DNA from: Streptomyces sp. NBC_01232
GTDB lineage: Bacteria; Actinomycetota; Actinomycetes; Streptomycetales; Streptomycetaceae
Length of the DNA: 64,000 bases
Assembly (NCBI RefSeq): GCF_035989885.1
Contig: NZ_CP108518.1
Location: 6,315,001-6,379,000, forward strand
Reading direction: 5' to 3'
This document shows positions 42,623 to 51,666 of the stretch, piece by piece. Positions within the stretch are counted from its first letter, which is position 1, and each line of letters starts with the position of its first letter. The translations under genes were made by a program, and so were the position numbers. The notes beneath the pieces are model-generated. The model was given only the letters and a program-made list of their open reading frames with translations. It did not search any database and was not told the DNA's origin.

Positions 42623-43641
42623 GACTTCTCCCAGACCATCGTCATGATGCTGATGCCGCCCCCGAGTCCCACGAACAACACCCTTTCTCCCGGCTCCAGT
42701 TCCCCGAAGACCCGGTCCAGCTGGAGCCCGATGCTCGCACTCGCGACATTGCCGAGCTCGGGCACCGTCACCACCAGCTTCCCGGCGGGCACCCCCGTCA
42801 GCTCCGCGAACCGCTCCAGGTACGGCACCGTCACCTGGTGCACCAGCACCTTGGCGAAGCCGTCCCAGTCCGTCCCCGTGCGGTGCAGCGTCCGGTCGAT
42901 GACGGCCGTGCCCACCTTCTCGAAGACGCCCCGCAGTTCGTGCCCGTCGCCGCGGAAGTAGGTGTACTCGTCCCCGCGCGGGTGCCGTGACCCGCCGCCC
43001 GGGATGCCCCCGACCTCCCAGTGCTCCGAATGGGTCTCGCAGTCCACGTCGAGGATCCCGCCGCGCTCCACGGCCTCCACGACGACCGCGGCCCCCGCGT
43101 CGCCGAAGGTGTACCCGGCGAAACCGTCGCGCAGCTCCACGAGATCGGCCGGGTCCCTGCGCACCGCCCGGCTCGGCGTCTCACCGGTGACCACCAGGGC
43201 CCGCCGCGCCCGCCCGGCGAGGATCATGGAGCGGGCGAGGTCGATGCCGTTGACGAAGCTGTTGCAGGCGTTGGTGACGTCCAGGGCGTGGGCCCGCGAG
43301 CCCAGCTCCGCCTGCACGATGTGCGCGGTGGCCGGCTCGACCAGGTCGCGGGAGGCGGACGCGAAGAGCAGCAGGTCGATGTCGAGGGGGGAGAGCGAGG
43401 CGGAGGCCAGCGCCCGGCGGGCGGCGCCCACCGCGAGGGTGGAGGCGTACACGCCCTCGCCCGCGACACGGCGGGAGACGATCCCGGTGGCCTGCGTCAG
43501 CAGCCTCGGCGGCAGCGCCAGGCCACTGCGGCGCGCCACCTCCCGCTGGAGGGCGTCCGAGGACAGCACCTCCTCGGGCAGCAGGCTGCCGACGGCGGTT
43601 ATCCCGGCGCGCGGCAGCGGATCACACGGCTCGATGAACAT
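42619..43641 (-). CDS. 3-oxoacyl-ACP synthase III family protein (OleA/LstA-like)
   Basis: The 340-residue thiolase-fold condensing enzyme has catalytic triad Cys126 (DVTNACNSFVNG), His268 (VLVHQVTVPY) and Asn298 (PELGNVASASIG). The closing glycine loop is VGLGGGISIMTMVW. Initiation enzymes (FabH) and head-to-head acyl condensing enzymes (OleA) share this fold; which one this is cannot be decided here. It is the first gene of the operon, with GGGGG just before the ATG. The start overlaps by 20 bp the end of a frameshifted upstream gene. Confidence 0.9.
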   Translation of the reverse strand: MFIEPCDPLPRAGITAVGSLLPEEVLSSDALQREVARRSGLALPPRLLTQATGIVSRRVAGEGVYASTLAVGAARRALASASLSPLDIDLLLFASASRDLVEPATAHIVQAELGSRAHALDVTNACNSFVNGIDLARSMILAGRARRALVVTGETPSRAVRRDPADLVELRDGFAGYTFGDAGAAVVVEAVERGGILDVDCETHSEHWEVGGIPGGGSRHPRGDEYTYFRGDGHELRGVFEKVGTAVIDRTLHRTGTDWDGFAKVLVHQVTVPYLERFAELTGVPAGKLVVTVPELGNVASASIGLQLDRVFGELEPGERVLFVGLGGGISIMTMVWEKS

Positions 43642-44132
43642 GCCCCCACGATGACAAGCCGGGGGCGCCCGGAGCCTGAGTACGGATGCTCAGTCGGGCC
43701 CCGCCGCCCGCACGGGCCGTCTGAGTATCCGCACCCCTGCCGGGCCGGGCCGGCTCACCTCGCCCGTACGACGGCCCGCGCGCCGCCCGCCGCCGAAGTT
43801 TCCAGCCGTTGCGTCCGCGCAGCAGGCGGCGCACCACCTCGCCCAGCCAGTGCCGGGTCAGCAGGTACCGGACGGTCAGCGCGGCGTCCCGTCCGGCGAA
43901 GCCGGCGTCCCGCCACATCTGTCCCGCCCGGTACGCGGGCCGGGCCGGTTCGGGACCGGTGTACGGGACGATCCGCCGGTCGGTGCCGCCCGGCGGGTCC
44001 GCGCGGAACGCCGCCCGGGCGGCGGAGAGGGCCAGCGCGAGGAACCGCCACAGCCCGTACCCGAGGCACACGGCGATCCCGACGACGACCGTGGGTGCCG
44101 AGGATCCGCGCGATCAGCTCCGGATCCACCAT
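43622..44132 (-). pseudogene. Frameshifted small membrane protein at the end of the GTPase operon
   Basis: From ATG 44132 the frame reads MVDPELIARILGTHGRRR and quickly loses sense. One frame over, PTVVVGIAVCLGYGLWRFL (a membrane helix) continues as ALALSAARAAFRADPPG and GPEPARPAYRAGQMWRDAGF up to KLRRR near 43800, and stays open to 43622. Removing one C in GGCACCCACGG (about 44095) rejoins the frames into ILGTTVVVGIAV, a perfect reading. The start lies 1 bp after the GAP1 stop, matching the spacing at the other operon junction, so this is the true start and the frameshift is a lesion or a sequencing error. Confidence 0.7.
43676..43730 (-). promoter_or_regulatory. TACTCAG repeats upstream of the KAS III operon
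   Basis: On the minus strand GGATACTCAG (43730-43721) and CCGTACTCAG (43685-43676) are direct repeats 45 bp apart. The second also forms CTGAG-N8-CTCAG with 43689-43693. They lie 35-90 bp before the operon start. They could be operator half-sites for an unlinked regulator; no regulator is in the operon. Confidence 0.35.
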
Positions 44133-44133
44133 G

Positions 44134-46725
44134 TCAGGCTCCCTCCCCGCCGGTACCGCGCCCACGCGCGGTGTCCGGCCCGGCGGACCACCAGTCGGGT
44201 CCGCCCGCTGTCCGACCCGGTCCGCCGACAGTCCGGCCCGGACCGTCAGCTCCGCCCGGTCCGGGCGGGACGTCGGCGGGGCCGGGGGCCGGGGTGCGGC
44301 CCGCGGCGGCCGAGCCGGAGCGGCGCCCCGCGAAGCGTTCGCGCAGGCGGCCGAAGGCCCCCGGCCGCTGCCAGCCGCGGAACTCGTCCGCCCAGCGCCC
44401 GCCGAGGCGCGCCAGCGCCTGCTCCACCGCGGCCAGCTCCGCCGCCGCCAGCCCCCGTACGACCGGCCGCAGCACCCCGTCGAGGAGGTCCGTGCGCGTC
44501 TCCTGCCAGACCGCTCCGGCCTGTGGCTGGGAGGACCACGCCGTGAAGCAGTCGGCGACATAGCCCGGATCCAGCCGCAGCCGGTCGAGGACCCCGGGCC
44601 GGCGCGCCGCGAGCCGGTAGGCGCCCAGCAGCTCCGCGTCGTTGCTCTCGATCAGCGCCCGCAGCTCGCTGTCCGGCCGGTCCCCGGCCAGCAGCCGCGC
44701 GCAGAGCGCCGCGTACGCGCTCTCGCGCGGGCCCGGTTCGGGATCCAGCGACCGCAGGTCCAGCGCCCGGCGGACCCAGCCCCCGCCCGCCGGGCCCGCC
44801 CGCAGGTTCCGGGCCAGCTCCAGCAGCAGCAGCGACGGCCGCAGCCGGGCCGGGATCTCCTCCTGGAACTCCCCGAGCACCTCCGGCGCCAGCTCGGCCG
44901 CGTCCACGTCCCCGGCAGGGGCCCGCACCGCCGCCCGCACGAGCAGCTCCCAGGTCCCGGAATCCCGGTGGACCTGCGCGCCGGTCGCGGCGAGCACCAG
45001 GGCCGCCTCGCCCGCCCCGGGCGGCTCCCCGTCCCACACCAGCCGCATCGCGGTCCGCAGGACCAACGGCTCCGCGTACAGCGAGACGCCCGACTGTGCC
45101 AGCAGGGCGTTCAGCGCGCCGACCCGGTCCGGGCCGGCCGCGGCCACGACCGGAGCCCCGGCGCACATCCGCAGGTGCGGCCGGGCGTCGGCCGCGGTCA
45201 GCCGCAGCCCGGTTCCGTCGAACAACCGCCGCCCCGCCGTCGGATCGCCGGCGGCGAGGGCGTCCAGCCGGTCCAGTACGAGGGCCCGCAGCCCGGGCAG
45301 TTCGCTCAGCGCGGCCCGTACCCCCGCCCCGTACGCCCGCTCCGGATCGGCGAGCAGTGCGAGTGCCAACTGCCGGGCCACATCCGGCAGCAGGTCGCTC
45401 ACGTCCACCCCGAGCACCGAGGCCACCCGCAACAGCCCGGCGGCATGTGCCGGTTCGTCCGCGGGACCGCGGAGCGCCGTCCGCAGGTCCGGTTCCAGCC
45501 TCGCGGCGAGCCGGCCGCGGACGGCCGCGCCCAGGGCGCCGGCGGTGGGCAGGTCCGCGGGCGGCTCGCCGGTGCGTACCGCCTCGGTCAGGGTCAGGGC
45601 CACCAGCGGCTCGCACACCGCGGGCGGGGCCCAGCCGTCCAGGGCCGCGAGCAGCCGCCCGGCCGCCTCGGCCTCCGCCCGGTCCCGGTCCCCGGCCGGG
45701 CGGCCCAGCGCCAGGGCGAGCGCGTGCAGCCGTACGTCGTCCAGGGCGTCCCGGTGCCCCGCGGCCCAGTCGGCGGCCGCCGTCCGGCCGGGGGAGGTCA
45801 GGGGAATGCCCGCGGCCAGGGCGAGCGCGGCCAGCGGGCCCGCGTCGTAGGGTCCGGCGGCCAGCCGCCGTACCTCGGCGACCAGATCCTGGCGCTGCGC
45901 CTGCCAGACCCGTGCGGCGGTGTCGGCCCACGCGTCCGGCGCCCCGGCTGCGGGGGCGGGGGCGGGAGTGGCTGAGCGCATGGCGTCGTACACCCGGTAG
46001 CGGTGCTCCTGCCCGGCGAGGCCGAGCCCGCCCTCGGGCATCACGCCGATGATCTGCTGCCGGGCCAGCTGCGGCCGCCGGGTGTACGTGGTGAAGGTGA
46101 GCCACTGCCCCCGCTGGTGCGGCAGCACACTGCACGCGAGCATGATCCAGCGGGCCACCGCCTCGCTGTCCGACTCCACGAGCACGATCTGCGGGGCGTC
46201 CGGGTCCTCGCCGAGCCGGCGCACGTCGGCGAAGAAGGCGGCCAGCCAGGGCCCGCGGGCGGCGACGAAGGAGGCCAGCGCCGCCACGTCGAGACGGCCC
46301 GGCGCCGGCACGGCCGCCAGTGCGGGAGCACCGCCCGCCGGGGTGGCGGCGGCCCACTGCGGCGAACCCCAGGCGGTGATCGGCAGCTCGCCGACGGCCG
46401 GGCCGGAGCCGGCGGGCTGCGGCAGGTGCACCGCGTGGGCGTGGAAGTTGCCCCAGCGGCCGCTGTAGTCGGCGCCCGTGTACACCGAACGCGCCAGCAG
46501 CCGGCTGCCGTCGGCCAGCACGTTCAGGCTGAGCGCCTGGGGGAAGGCGGCCAGCTCCTGCGGACCCGGGCACGGCGGCGCCTCCCGGGGCGGTTCGTAG
46601 CCGATCAGCTGCTCCGCCTCGCGCAGCAGGGCGGGCGGCACCCCGGGGCTGACGGCGGTGAACCGGAAACCGGAGCCGTCCGGACCGGGAGGGGCCGAGG
46701 TGTAGTGCAGTTGGGCGAGATTCAT
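44134..46725 (-). CDS. GTPase-associated protein 1 (GAP1)-type protein
   Basis: The 863-residue Ala/Leu/Arg-rich protein starts NLAQLHYTSAPPGPDGSGFR and continues FTAVSPGVPPALLREAEQLI, HAHAVHLPQPAGSGP and LAAFFADVRRLGEDPDAPQI, fitting the GAP1 N-terminal domain. A long helical middle and C-terminal region follows. GAP1 proteins are the partners of a TRAFAC-type GTPase in predicted NTP-dependent conflict systems of multicellular bacteria. There is no catalytic motif and no signal. ATG 46725 overlaps the GTPase stop (ATGA). The frame is intact over its full length, unlike its neighbours. Confidence 0.8.
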   Translation of the reverse strand: MNLAQLHYTSAPPGPDGSGFRFTAVSPGVPPALLREAEQLIGYEPPREAPPCPGPQELAAFPQALSLNVLADGSRLLARSVYTGADYSGRWGNFHAHAVHLPQPAGSGPAVGELPITAWGSPQWAAATPAGGAPALAAVPAPGRLDVAALASFVAARGPWLAAFFADVRRLGEDPDAPQIVLVESDSEAVARWIMLACSVLPHQRGQWLTFTTYTRRPQLARQQIIGVMPEGGLGLAGQEHRYRVYDAMRSATPAPAPAAGAPDAWADTAARVWQAQRQDLVAEVRRLAAGPYDAGPLAALALAAGIPLTSPGRTAAADWAAGHRDALDDVRLHALALALGRPAGDRDRAEAEAAGRLLAALDGWAPPAVCEPLVALTLTEAVRTGEPPADLPTAGALGAAVRGRLAARLEPDLRTALRGPADEPAHAAGLLRVASVLGVDVSDLLPDVARQLALALLADPERAYGAGVRAALSELPGLRALVLDRLDALAAGDPTAGRRLFDGTGLRLTAADARPHLRMCAGAPVVAAAGPDRVGALNALLAQSGVSLYAEPLVLRTAMRLVWDGEPPGAGEAALVLAATGAQVHRDSGTWELLVRAAVRAPAGDVDAAELAPEVLGEFQEEIPARLRPSLLLLELARNLRAGPAGGGWVRRALDLRSLDPEPGPRESAYAALCARLLAGDRPDSELRALIESNDAELLGAYRLAARRPGVLDRLRLDPGYVADCFTAWSSQPQAGAVWQETRTDLLDGVLRPVVRGLAAAELAAVEQALARLGGRWADEFRGWQRPGAFGRLRERFAGRRSGSAAAGRTPAPGPADVPPGPGGADGPGRTVGGPGRTAGGPDWWSAGPDTARGRGTGGEGA

Positions 46726-47486
46726 GAGTTCCCCTCCGAGCCGGTACGGCTGCCCGTGCCGGCGGAGCCACCGGTGCGCGGCAGCAGCCCGCCCAGCCCC
46801 GGCAGCCACAGCAGCGGATCCTCCACGCGCAGCGGCCGCGGACCCGACTTCGGGGCGTCGGCCGGAGCGTGCGAGGGCAGCGGCGGCCCGTCGTCCGACG
46901 GCAGCCGGTCGCGCACCGCCCGCATCTGCAGCGGGTCGTCGAAGCCGAGGGCGGCCGGTCCGGTGGCTTCCGGCAGCCGCAGCCGGTCGTAGAGGTCCTC
47001 GGCCAGCTCGCGGTCCCGGCGCCGGGTCTCGCCGCCCATCGCGGTCACCGATGCCCCGTACGCCCGGCCCGCCCTGCCCCGCAGTTCGCCCAGGAGCACC
47101 GAGACGCAGGTGCTCTTGCCGGAGGCCTTGGGGCCGAGCAGGGCGGTGATCCGGGTGTCCTGGTCGCAGTAGTCGCTCGGGAAGTCGCTGTGGCAGCGCA
47201 GGCGCACCCGGACGGGGGCGGATCCGCCGCGGGCGGGGCAGTCCGCGCGCGATCCGCCCCCGTTCGGCGCGAGGCGTCGGCCGGGGCCGCGCGCGGCGGT
47301 GAAGACGGGCCCGCGCATCTTCAGCGCCGGAGGCACGCTCGGTTCCGTGAAGTCGGCCCATATGGTGTCGAGTTCGGCCGGGCAGGGCCGGGCGCCGCGC
47401 ACCCCCGTGGCGGACATCCGGCAGCGGTACGGCAGCCGGGCCGCCGGGGACCGGTCGAAGCAGTAGGGGCAGACGACGGAGGTCAT
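46722..47486 (-). CDS. TRAFAC-type GTPase, apparently internally deleted
   Basis: The 254-residue protein has an N-terminal zinc-ribbon-like part (Cys6, 9, 22, 35 and Cys83, 98, 107), then Walker A RITALLGPKASGKSTCVSVL (118-126 core) and ASVTAMGGETRRRDRELAED. The DxxG and (N/T)KxD guanine-specificity motifs that should follow are missing. The text jumps from GFDDP to LQMRAVRDRLPSDDG and then to GPRPLRVEDPLLWLPGLGGL, which read like the middle and end of a much longer (roughly 450-residue, from memory of relatives) GTPase. One or two in-frame deletions, perhaps between DPL-coding repeats, are the best explanation. It should not hydrolyse GTP. It starts 1 bp after the frameshifted gene's stop. 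Confidence 0.75.
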   Translation of the reverse strand: MTSVVCPYCFDRSPAARLPYRCRMSATGVRGARPCPAELDTIWADFTEPSVPPALKMRGPVFTAARGPGRRLAPNGGGSRADCPARGGSAPVRVRLRCHSDFPSDYCDQDTRITALLGPKASGKSTCVSVLLGELRGRAGRAYGASVTAMGGETRRRDRELAEDLYDRLRLPEATGPAALGFDDPLQMRAVRDRLPSDDGPPLPSHAPADAPKSGPRPLRVEDPLLWLPGLGGLLPRTGGSAGTGSRTGSEGNS

Positions 47487-47487
47487 G

Positions 47488-48512
47488 TCAGCGGACCACC
47501 AGGGAGAGGAGGGGAGGCTCTTCGAGCCGGACGGAGGCGGCGGCGCCGCCGAGGAGAAGACCGCGCAGGGCGTACGGGCGGCCGGGCGCGGCCGCGGTGT
47601 CGATCGGCCGCTCCACCGTGCCCGTACCCGTCCCGGTGACCGCGGCCGCGAGTTCGGCCCCGGTCACCCGGCACACGGCCGTTCCGGCGGCCGGGCAGCC
47701 CGGGCGCTGGGGGTTGCGGCCGCCGTCCCCCCGGGCCGCGAGGACGAACTGGGGGAGGCCCGGGCCGGCTCACCGCGGGTGAGCCGCACCACCCGCCAGT
47801 GGGTGTCCCCGAAGTCCCCGGGCGGCCAACGCAGTTCGATGCCGCCGGGGACGAGTAGGGACTCCAGCGGGCCGGGGTCCCCGGGGTCCGGCCGGTGGGT
47901 GCGGACCAGCCCGCGCACCGCGCGCGGGCAGTCGCCCGCCAGCGCCGCCGCCTCCTCGTAGTGGACGCGGGCCCGCTCCGGATCCCCCTGCTCCTCGGCC
48001 CGCCCGGCCACCGCGAGCGCGGTGTCGGCGGCGGCCGCCCGGGCGGCCAGTCCGGCGAGGAGGCCGGCCAGCGGCCGGTCCCCGCCCGGCGGCGGCAGGA
48101 GGGCGGCCCGGCGGGCGGCGCAGCGGATCCGGTGCTCCAGCACGTCGTCCGGCAGGGCCCCGGCGGCGGTTCGCTGGCCCTCGTCCTGCCGGGCCCGCCC
48201 GGCGGCCGCGTGGACCAGGGCGACGGTCTCGGCCGGGTCCACCCCGAATCCGGCGGCGGTGGCCGGCAGATGTCCCTGGGGACGGTCATGGAGCAGGTGG
48301 GTGAGCTGGTAGAGCAGGACCCGGCGCAGGGCGGCCGGGTCCGCGTGCCGGATCGCGGCCAGCCGCTCCAGCAGCCGGGCGGCGGCCGGGTCCGGCGCCT
48401 CCCGGCGCATCGCCCGCAGCGCCGCGGTGCCCACGTGCCGTCGCCGGCCGGGCCCGGTGACGCCGAAGACCCCGTCGAGCACCCGTAAGCGGCCGCCGGG
48501 CGGGACCAGCAT
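47488..48512 (-). pseudogene. Frameshifted first gene of the GTPase operon (TPR-like, beta-rich C-terminus)
   Basis: From ATG 48512 (LVPPGGRLRVLDGVFGVTG) a helical region (ARVHYEEAAALAGDCPRAVR) leads to a beta-rich end, DTHWRVVRLTRGEP. In the next frame the sequence continues convincingly: LPQFVLAARGDGGRNPQRPG, CRVTGAELAAAV and RLEEPPLLSLVVR to the stop at 47488. A one-base loss near 47752 (in a GGCCCGGGCCTCCCCC run) explains the switch. Leu9 is a TTA codon (48486-48488). A TAGGAT box on the minus strand (48536-48531) is a good -10 candidate. Family not recognised. Confidence 0.7.
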
Positions 48513-48832
48513 CTCGCCCAAGTGGCTTAATCCTAGGGTCTGTTGTGTGGCAAGGAGTGCCCCGTAACCTCCCACCAGCGGCGACAGCGGCATGGCGGAG
48601 AGCGCGCGGGACGGCCCGAGGGCATGCCCGAAGTCGGTCCCCGCCATCCGCTCTGCGCCCCCCGTGCAGTGTCTGGGAGGTCATTTCAGCAGATGCGCAG
48701 GTCCTTCGGGAGCGCTTTCCGTTCTCCAGGTGTACGGCGCAGTGTCACGAAGTGATCTCCGGCCGGTACCCCGGGACCGCTGTCCTTGGGGCGCCCCTCG
48801 ACTCCCCCCTCACCCGCAGAGGTCGTCACCCC

Positions 48833-50893
48833 ATGGCAGAACTCAACCGTCGCAGGTTCCTGCAGATAGCCGGTGGCACCGCTGCCCTCACGATGCTGAA
48901 CGACAGCATCGCGCGGGCCGCCGCCATCCCTGCGCAGGGCGCCACCGGAACCATCCAGGACATCGAGCACATCGTCGTCCTGATGCAGGAGAACCGGTCC
49001 TTCGACCACTACTTCGGCGCGATGAAGGGGGTCCGGGGCTTCGGTGACCCGCGGCCGGTCCTCCAGGACAACGGCAGGTCGGTCTTCCACCAGTCGAACG
49101 GGACGAAGGACATCCTGCCCTTCAACCCGCAGATCCAGGACCTCGGCATGCAGTTCCTGGAGGGGCTCAACCACGACTGGGCCGGCGGCCACCAGGCGTA
49201 CAACAACGGTAAGTACGACAAGTGGGTCCCGGCGAAGACGGCCACGACCATGTCCTACATGACCCGGAACGACATCCCGTTCCACTACGCCCTCGCCGAC
49301 GCCTTCACGGTGTGCGACGCCTACCACTGCTCCTTCATCGGCGCCACGGACCCGAACCGCTACTACATGTGGACGGGCCACACGGGCAACGACGGAACGG
49401 GCGGCGGCCCGGTCCTCGGCAACCAGGAGGCCGGCTACGGCTGGAAGACCTACCCCGAGCGGCTGGAGTCCGCCGGGATCTCGTGGAAGGTCTACCAGGA
49501 CATCGGCGACGGCCTGAACGCAGCCGGCTCCTGGGGCTGGATCAACGACGCCTTCCGCGGCAACTACGGCGACAACTCGCTGCTGTACTTCAACAACTAC
49601 CGCAATGCCCAGCCCGGCAGCGCCCTGTACGAGAAGGCCCGCACCGGCACGAACGTCAAGGCGGGCGACGGATACTTCGACCGGCTGCGCGCCGACGTGG
49701 TGGGCGGCAGCCTCCCGCAGGTCTCCTGGATCGCCGCCCCCGAGGCGTTCAGCGAGCACTCGAACTGGCCGACGAACTTCGGCGCCTGGTACATCTCGCA
49801 GGTCCTGGACGCGCTGACCGCGAACCCGGAGGTCTGGGCGAAGACCGCCCTCTTCATCACCTACGACGAGAACGACGGCTTCTTCGACCACGTGGTCCCG
49901 CCGTACCCGCCGGCCTCCTCGGCCTGGGGCCTGTCCACGGCGGACGTGTCGAAGGACCTCTACGCGGGCGGCGGCGGGTACGCGGCCGGACCGTACGGGC
50001 TCGGGCCGCGCGTCCCGATGATCGTGGTCTCCCCCTGGAGCAAGGGCGGCTACGTCTGCTCCGAGACCTTCGACCACACCTCCGTGATCCGCTTCATGGA
50101 GAAGCGCTTCGGGGTGCAGGAGCCCCAGATCTCCCCGTGGCGCCGAGCCGTCTGCGGCGACCTGACCTCGGCCTTCGACTTCACCCGGGCCGATTCCGCG
50201 CCCGCCGCCCTCCCGTCCACGGCCGGGTACGTCCCGCCGGACAAGAACCGCCACCCGTCCTACCACCCGACCCCGCCGGCCACGGGCACCCTGCCCCGGC
50301 AGGAGGCCGGCTCCAAGCCGGCCAGGGCGCTCGGCTACAGCCCCTACGTGGACGGCGCCCGCACCACCTCCACCGGCAAGTTCACCCTCACCTTCTCCTC
50401 CGGCCCCACTCTGGGCGCGCACTTCCACAGCACCTCGGGCAACCGTACGGACGGCCCGTGGCCCTACACGGTCGAGGCCGGCAAGACCCTCTCGGACACC
50501 TGGTCCACGAGCAGCGCCACGGGCAACCGGATCGACCTCACGGTGTGGGGACCGAACGGCTTCCTGCGCACCTGGCAGGGCCCGGCGAAGAAGACCGGCC
50601 CGGAGGTCACGGCCCGCCACGTCGCGCCCACCGGCAGCCTGGCCCTCACCCTGACCAACTCCGGGACGGCGGCGGTCAACCTCACGGTGACCAACGCCTA
50701 CGGCGGCGCGCCCCAGATCCTCCGGGTGGCGGCCGGTGCGAGCGTCTCCCACACGGTGGCCCTCGCCGCCTCGGCCCACTGGTACGACGTGAAGGTCGTC
50801 TCCGACGCCGATGCCACCTTCCTGCGGCGCTTCGCAGGGCACGTGGAAACCGGCGCCCCGAGCGTCTCGGACCCGGCGATCAGGACCGTCTGA
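48833..50893 (+). CDS. Phospholipase C, phosphocholine-specific type (Tat-exported)
   Basis: The 686-residue protein starts with a twin-arginine signal (NRRRFLQIAGGTAALTML). The phosphoesterase domain (PF04185-type) reads DIEHIVVLMQENRSFDHYFG (catalytic and metal-binding Glu/Asn), DAYHCSFIGATDPNRYYMWT, YDENDGFFDHVVPP and FDHTSVIRFMEKRFG. The C-terminal 180 residues hold two DUF756-like beta domains. It hydrolyses phospholipids or sphingomyelin outside the cell, probably for phosphate scavenging. AGAGG lies about 10 bp before the ATG. Its 3' end overlaps the next convergent gene by 14 bp. Confidence 0.95.
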   Translation: MAELNRRRFLQIAGGTAALTMLNDSIARAAAIPAQGATGTIQDIEHIVVLMQENRSFDHYFGAMKGVRGFGDPRPVLQDNGRSVFHQSNGTKDILPFNPQIQDLGMQFLEGLNHDWAGGHQAYNNGKYDKWVPAKTATTMSYMTRNDIPFHYALADAFTVCDAYHCSFIGATDPNRYYMWTGHTGNDGTGGGPVLGNQEAGYGWKTYPERLESAGISWKVYQDIGDGLNAAGSWGWINDAFRGNYGDNSLLYFNNYRNAQPGSALYEKARTGTNVKAGDGYFDRLRADVVGGSLPQVSWIAAPEAFSEHSNWPTNFGAWYISQVLDALTANPEVWAKTALFITYDENDGFFDHVVPPYPPASSAWGLSTADVSKDLYAGGGGYAAGPYGLGPRVPMIVVSPWSKGGYVCSETFDHTSVIRFMEKRFGVQEPQISPWRRAVCGDLTSAFDFTRADSAPAALPSTAGYVPPDKNRHPSYHPTPPATGTLPRQEAGSKPARALGYSPYVDGARTTSTGKFTLTFSSGPTLGAHFHSTSGNRTDGPWPYTVEAGKTLSDTWSTSSATGNRIDLTVWGPNGFLRTWQGPAKKTGPEVTARHVAPTGSLALTLTNSGTAAVNLTVTNAYGGAPQILRVAAGASVSHTVALAASAHWYDVKVVSDADATFLRRFAGHVETGAPSVSDPAIRTV

Positions 50894-51593
50894 TCCGGTC
50901 CTCCGGCGCACGCAGCAGCCGCCGTTCCAGGACCGGGAGGTCCGCGGGACGGTGGCTGCGGGCGTAACGGAGCAGGAGGTCCCGCGCGGTGTCCGGCACC
51001 CGGCGCCGCTTCGGGTGCCGGGTGGTGAACTCCTCGCTCGCGAAGAACCGCACGGCCCCTTCCAGGCCGGCCCGGTCCGTCTCCCGCACGGCCCAGGCCA
51101 GTTCCGCGGTGGCGGCCCCGGCCAACAGGCGCAGCGGGGCCCGTTCGGCGAGGAGCCACGCCGCGTCGCGCGGCTCCTCCCGTACGGCGCCCAGCCAGCC
51201 GAAGGCCACGCTCAGCGGCACCCCGCGCGGCGCCGCGGGATCCTCCTCGCCCGCGGCGAGGGTCCCGGCGTACTCCCGCAGCTCCGCGGGCGCCGCGGCC
51301 ACCCACCGCGCGCGGTGCCGGGCCGGTATCCCTTCGGGGGACAGCGGGTTCAGCAGCCGGTTCGACTCGGGGGTGGGGTGGTGGGCCCCGTCGCCGTCCT
51401 CGCAGGCGCACGTGAACACCACGTCGCCGGCCGCGGCGGCGCGCAACCGGCCCAGCTCCCGGACGGCCCGTACCTCGGCGGCCTCGGCGGGATCGGTGAT
51501 CTCGTAGCTGCGCGGGTGGTGGGGGTGCCGGGCCCCGTCGGCCCGGGAGAAGTCCCCCATGACCAGACGGTCGGTGCGCGATGTCGGGCTCAC
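50880..51593 (-). CDS. Conserved hypothetical protein (237 aa)
   Basis: The protein begins SPTSRTDRLVMGDFSRADGA with short cysteine and His/Asp-rich stretches (FTCACEDGDGAHHPTP). The C-terminal half is helical (EEPRDAAWLLAERAPLRLLA, AWAVRETDRAGLEGAVRFFA). I do not recognise a family. GTG 51593 lies 6 nt after TACCAT, consistent with a leaderless promoter; ATG 51560 is the alternative. It diverges from an alpha/beta hydrolase gene by 73 bp. Confidence 0.7.
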   Translation of the reverse strand: MSPTSRTDRLVMGDFSRADGARHPHHPRSYEITDPAEAAEVRAVRELGRLRAAAAGDVVFTCACEDGDGAHHPTPESNRLLNPLSPEGIPARHRARWVAAAPAELREYAGTLAAGEEDPAAPRGVPLSVAFGWLGAVREEPRDAAWLLAERAPLRLLAGAATAELAWAVRETDRAGLEGAVRFFASEEFTTRHPKRRRVPDTARDLLLRYARSHRPADLPVLERRLLRAPEDRIRRS

Positions 51594-51599
51594 GGTGTG

Positions 51600-51605
51600 A
51601 TGGTA
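51600..51605 (-). promoter_or_regulatory. Candidate -10 box of the 237-aa gene
   Basis: TACCAT on the minus strand, 6 nt before GTG 51593, matches the leaderless arrangement seen elsewhere in this window. Confidence 0.45.
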
Positions 51606-51666
51606 GGCGCGATGGGCATGACGTACGGCGTCGGTTGTCACCACCTCCGTCACCGAGGGAGAACGC

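Noticed and set aside
38357..43641. A full Ole olefin-synthesis cluster
   Set aside because: No OleB-type beta-lactone decarboxylase is present; the alpha/beta hydrolase at 51667 has a Ser nucleophile and is far away.
43021..45975. 984-codon plus-strand frame
   Set aside because: Antisense to KAS III and GAP1; low-complexity Gly/Arg text with no domain.
48647..48833. PHO boxes in front of the phospholipase C gene
   Set aside because: Only single weak GTTCTCC-like matches, without the 11-bp direct-repeat periodicity.
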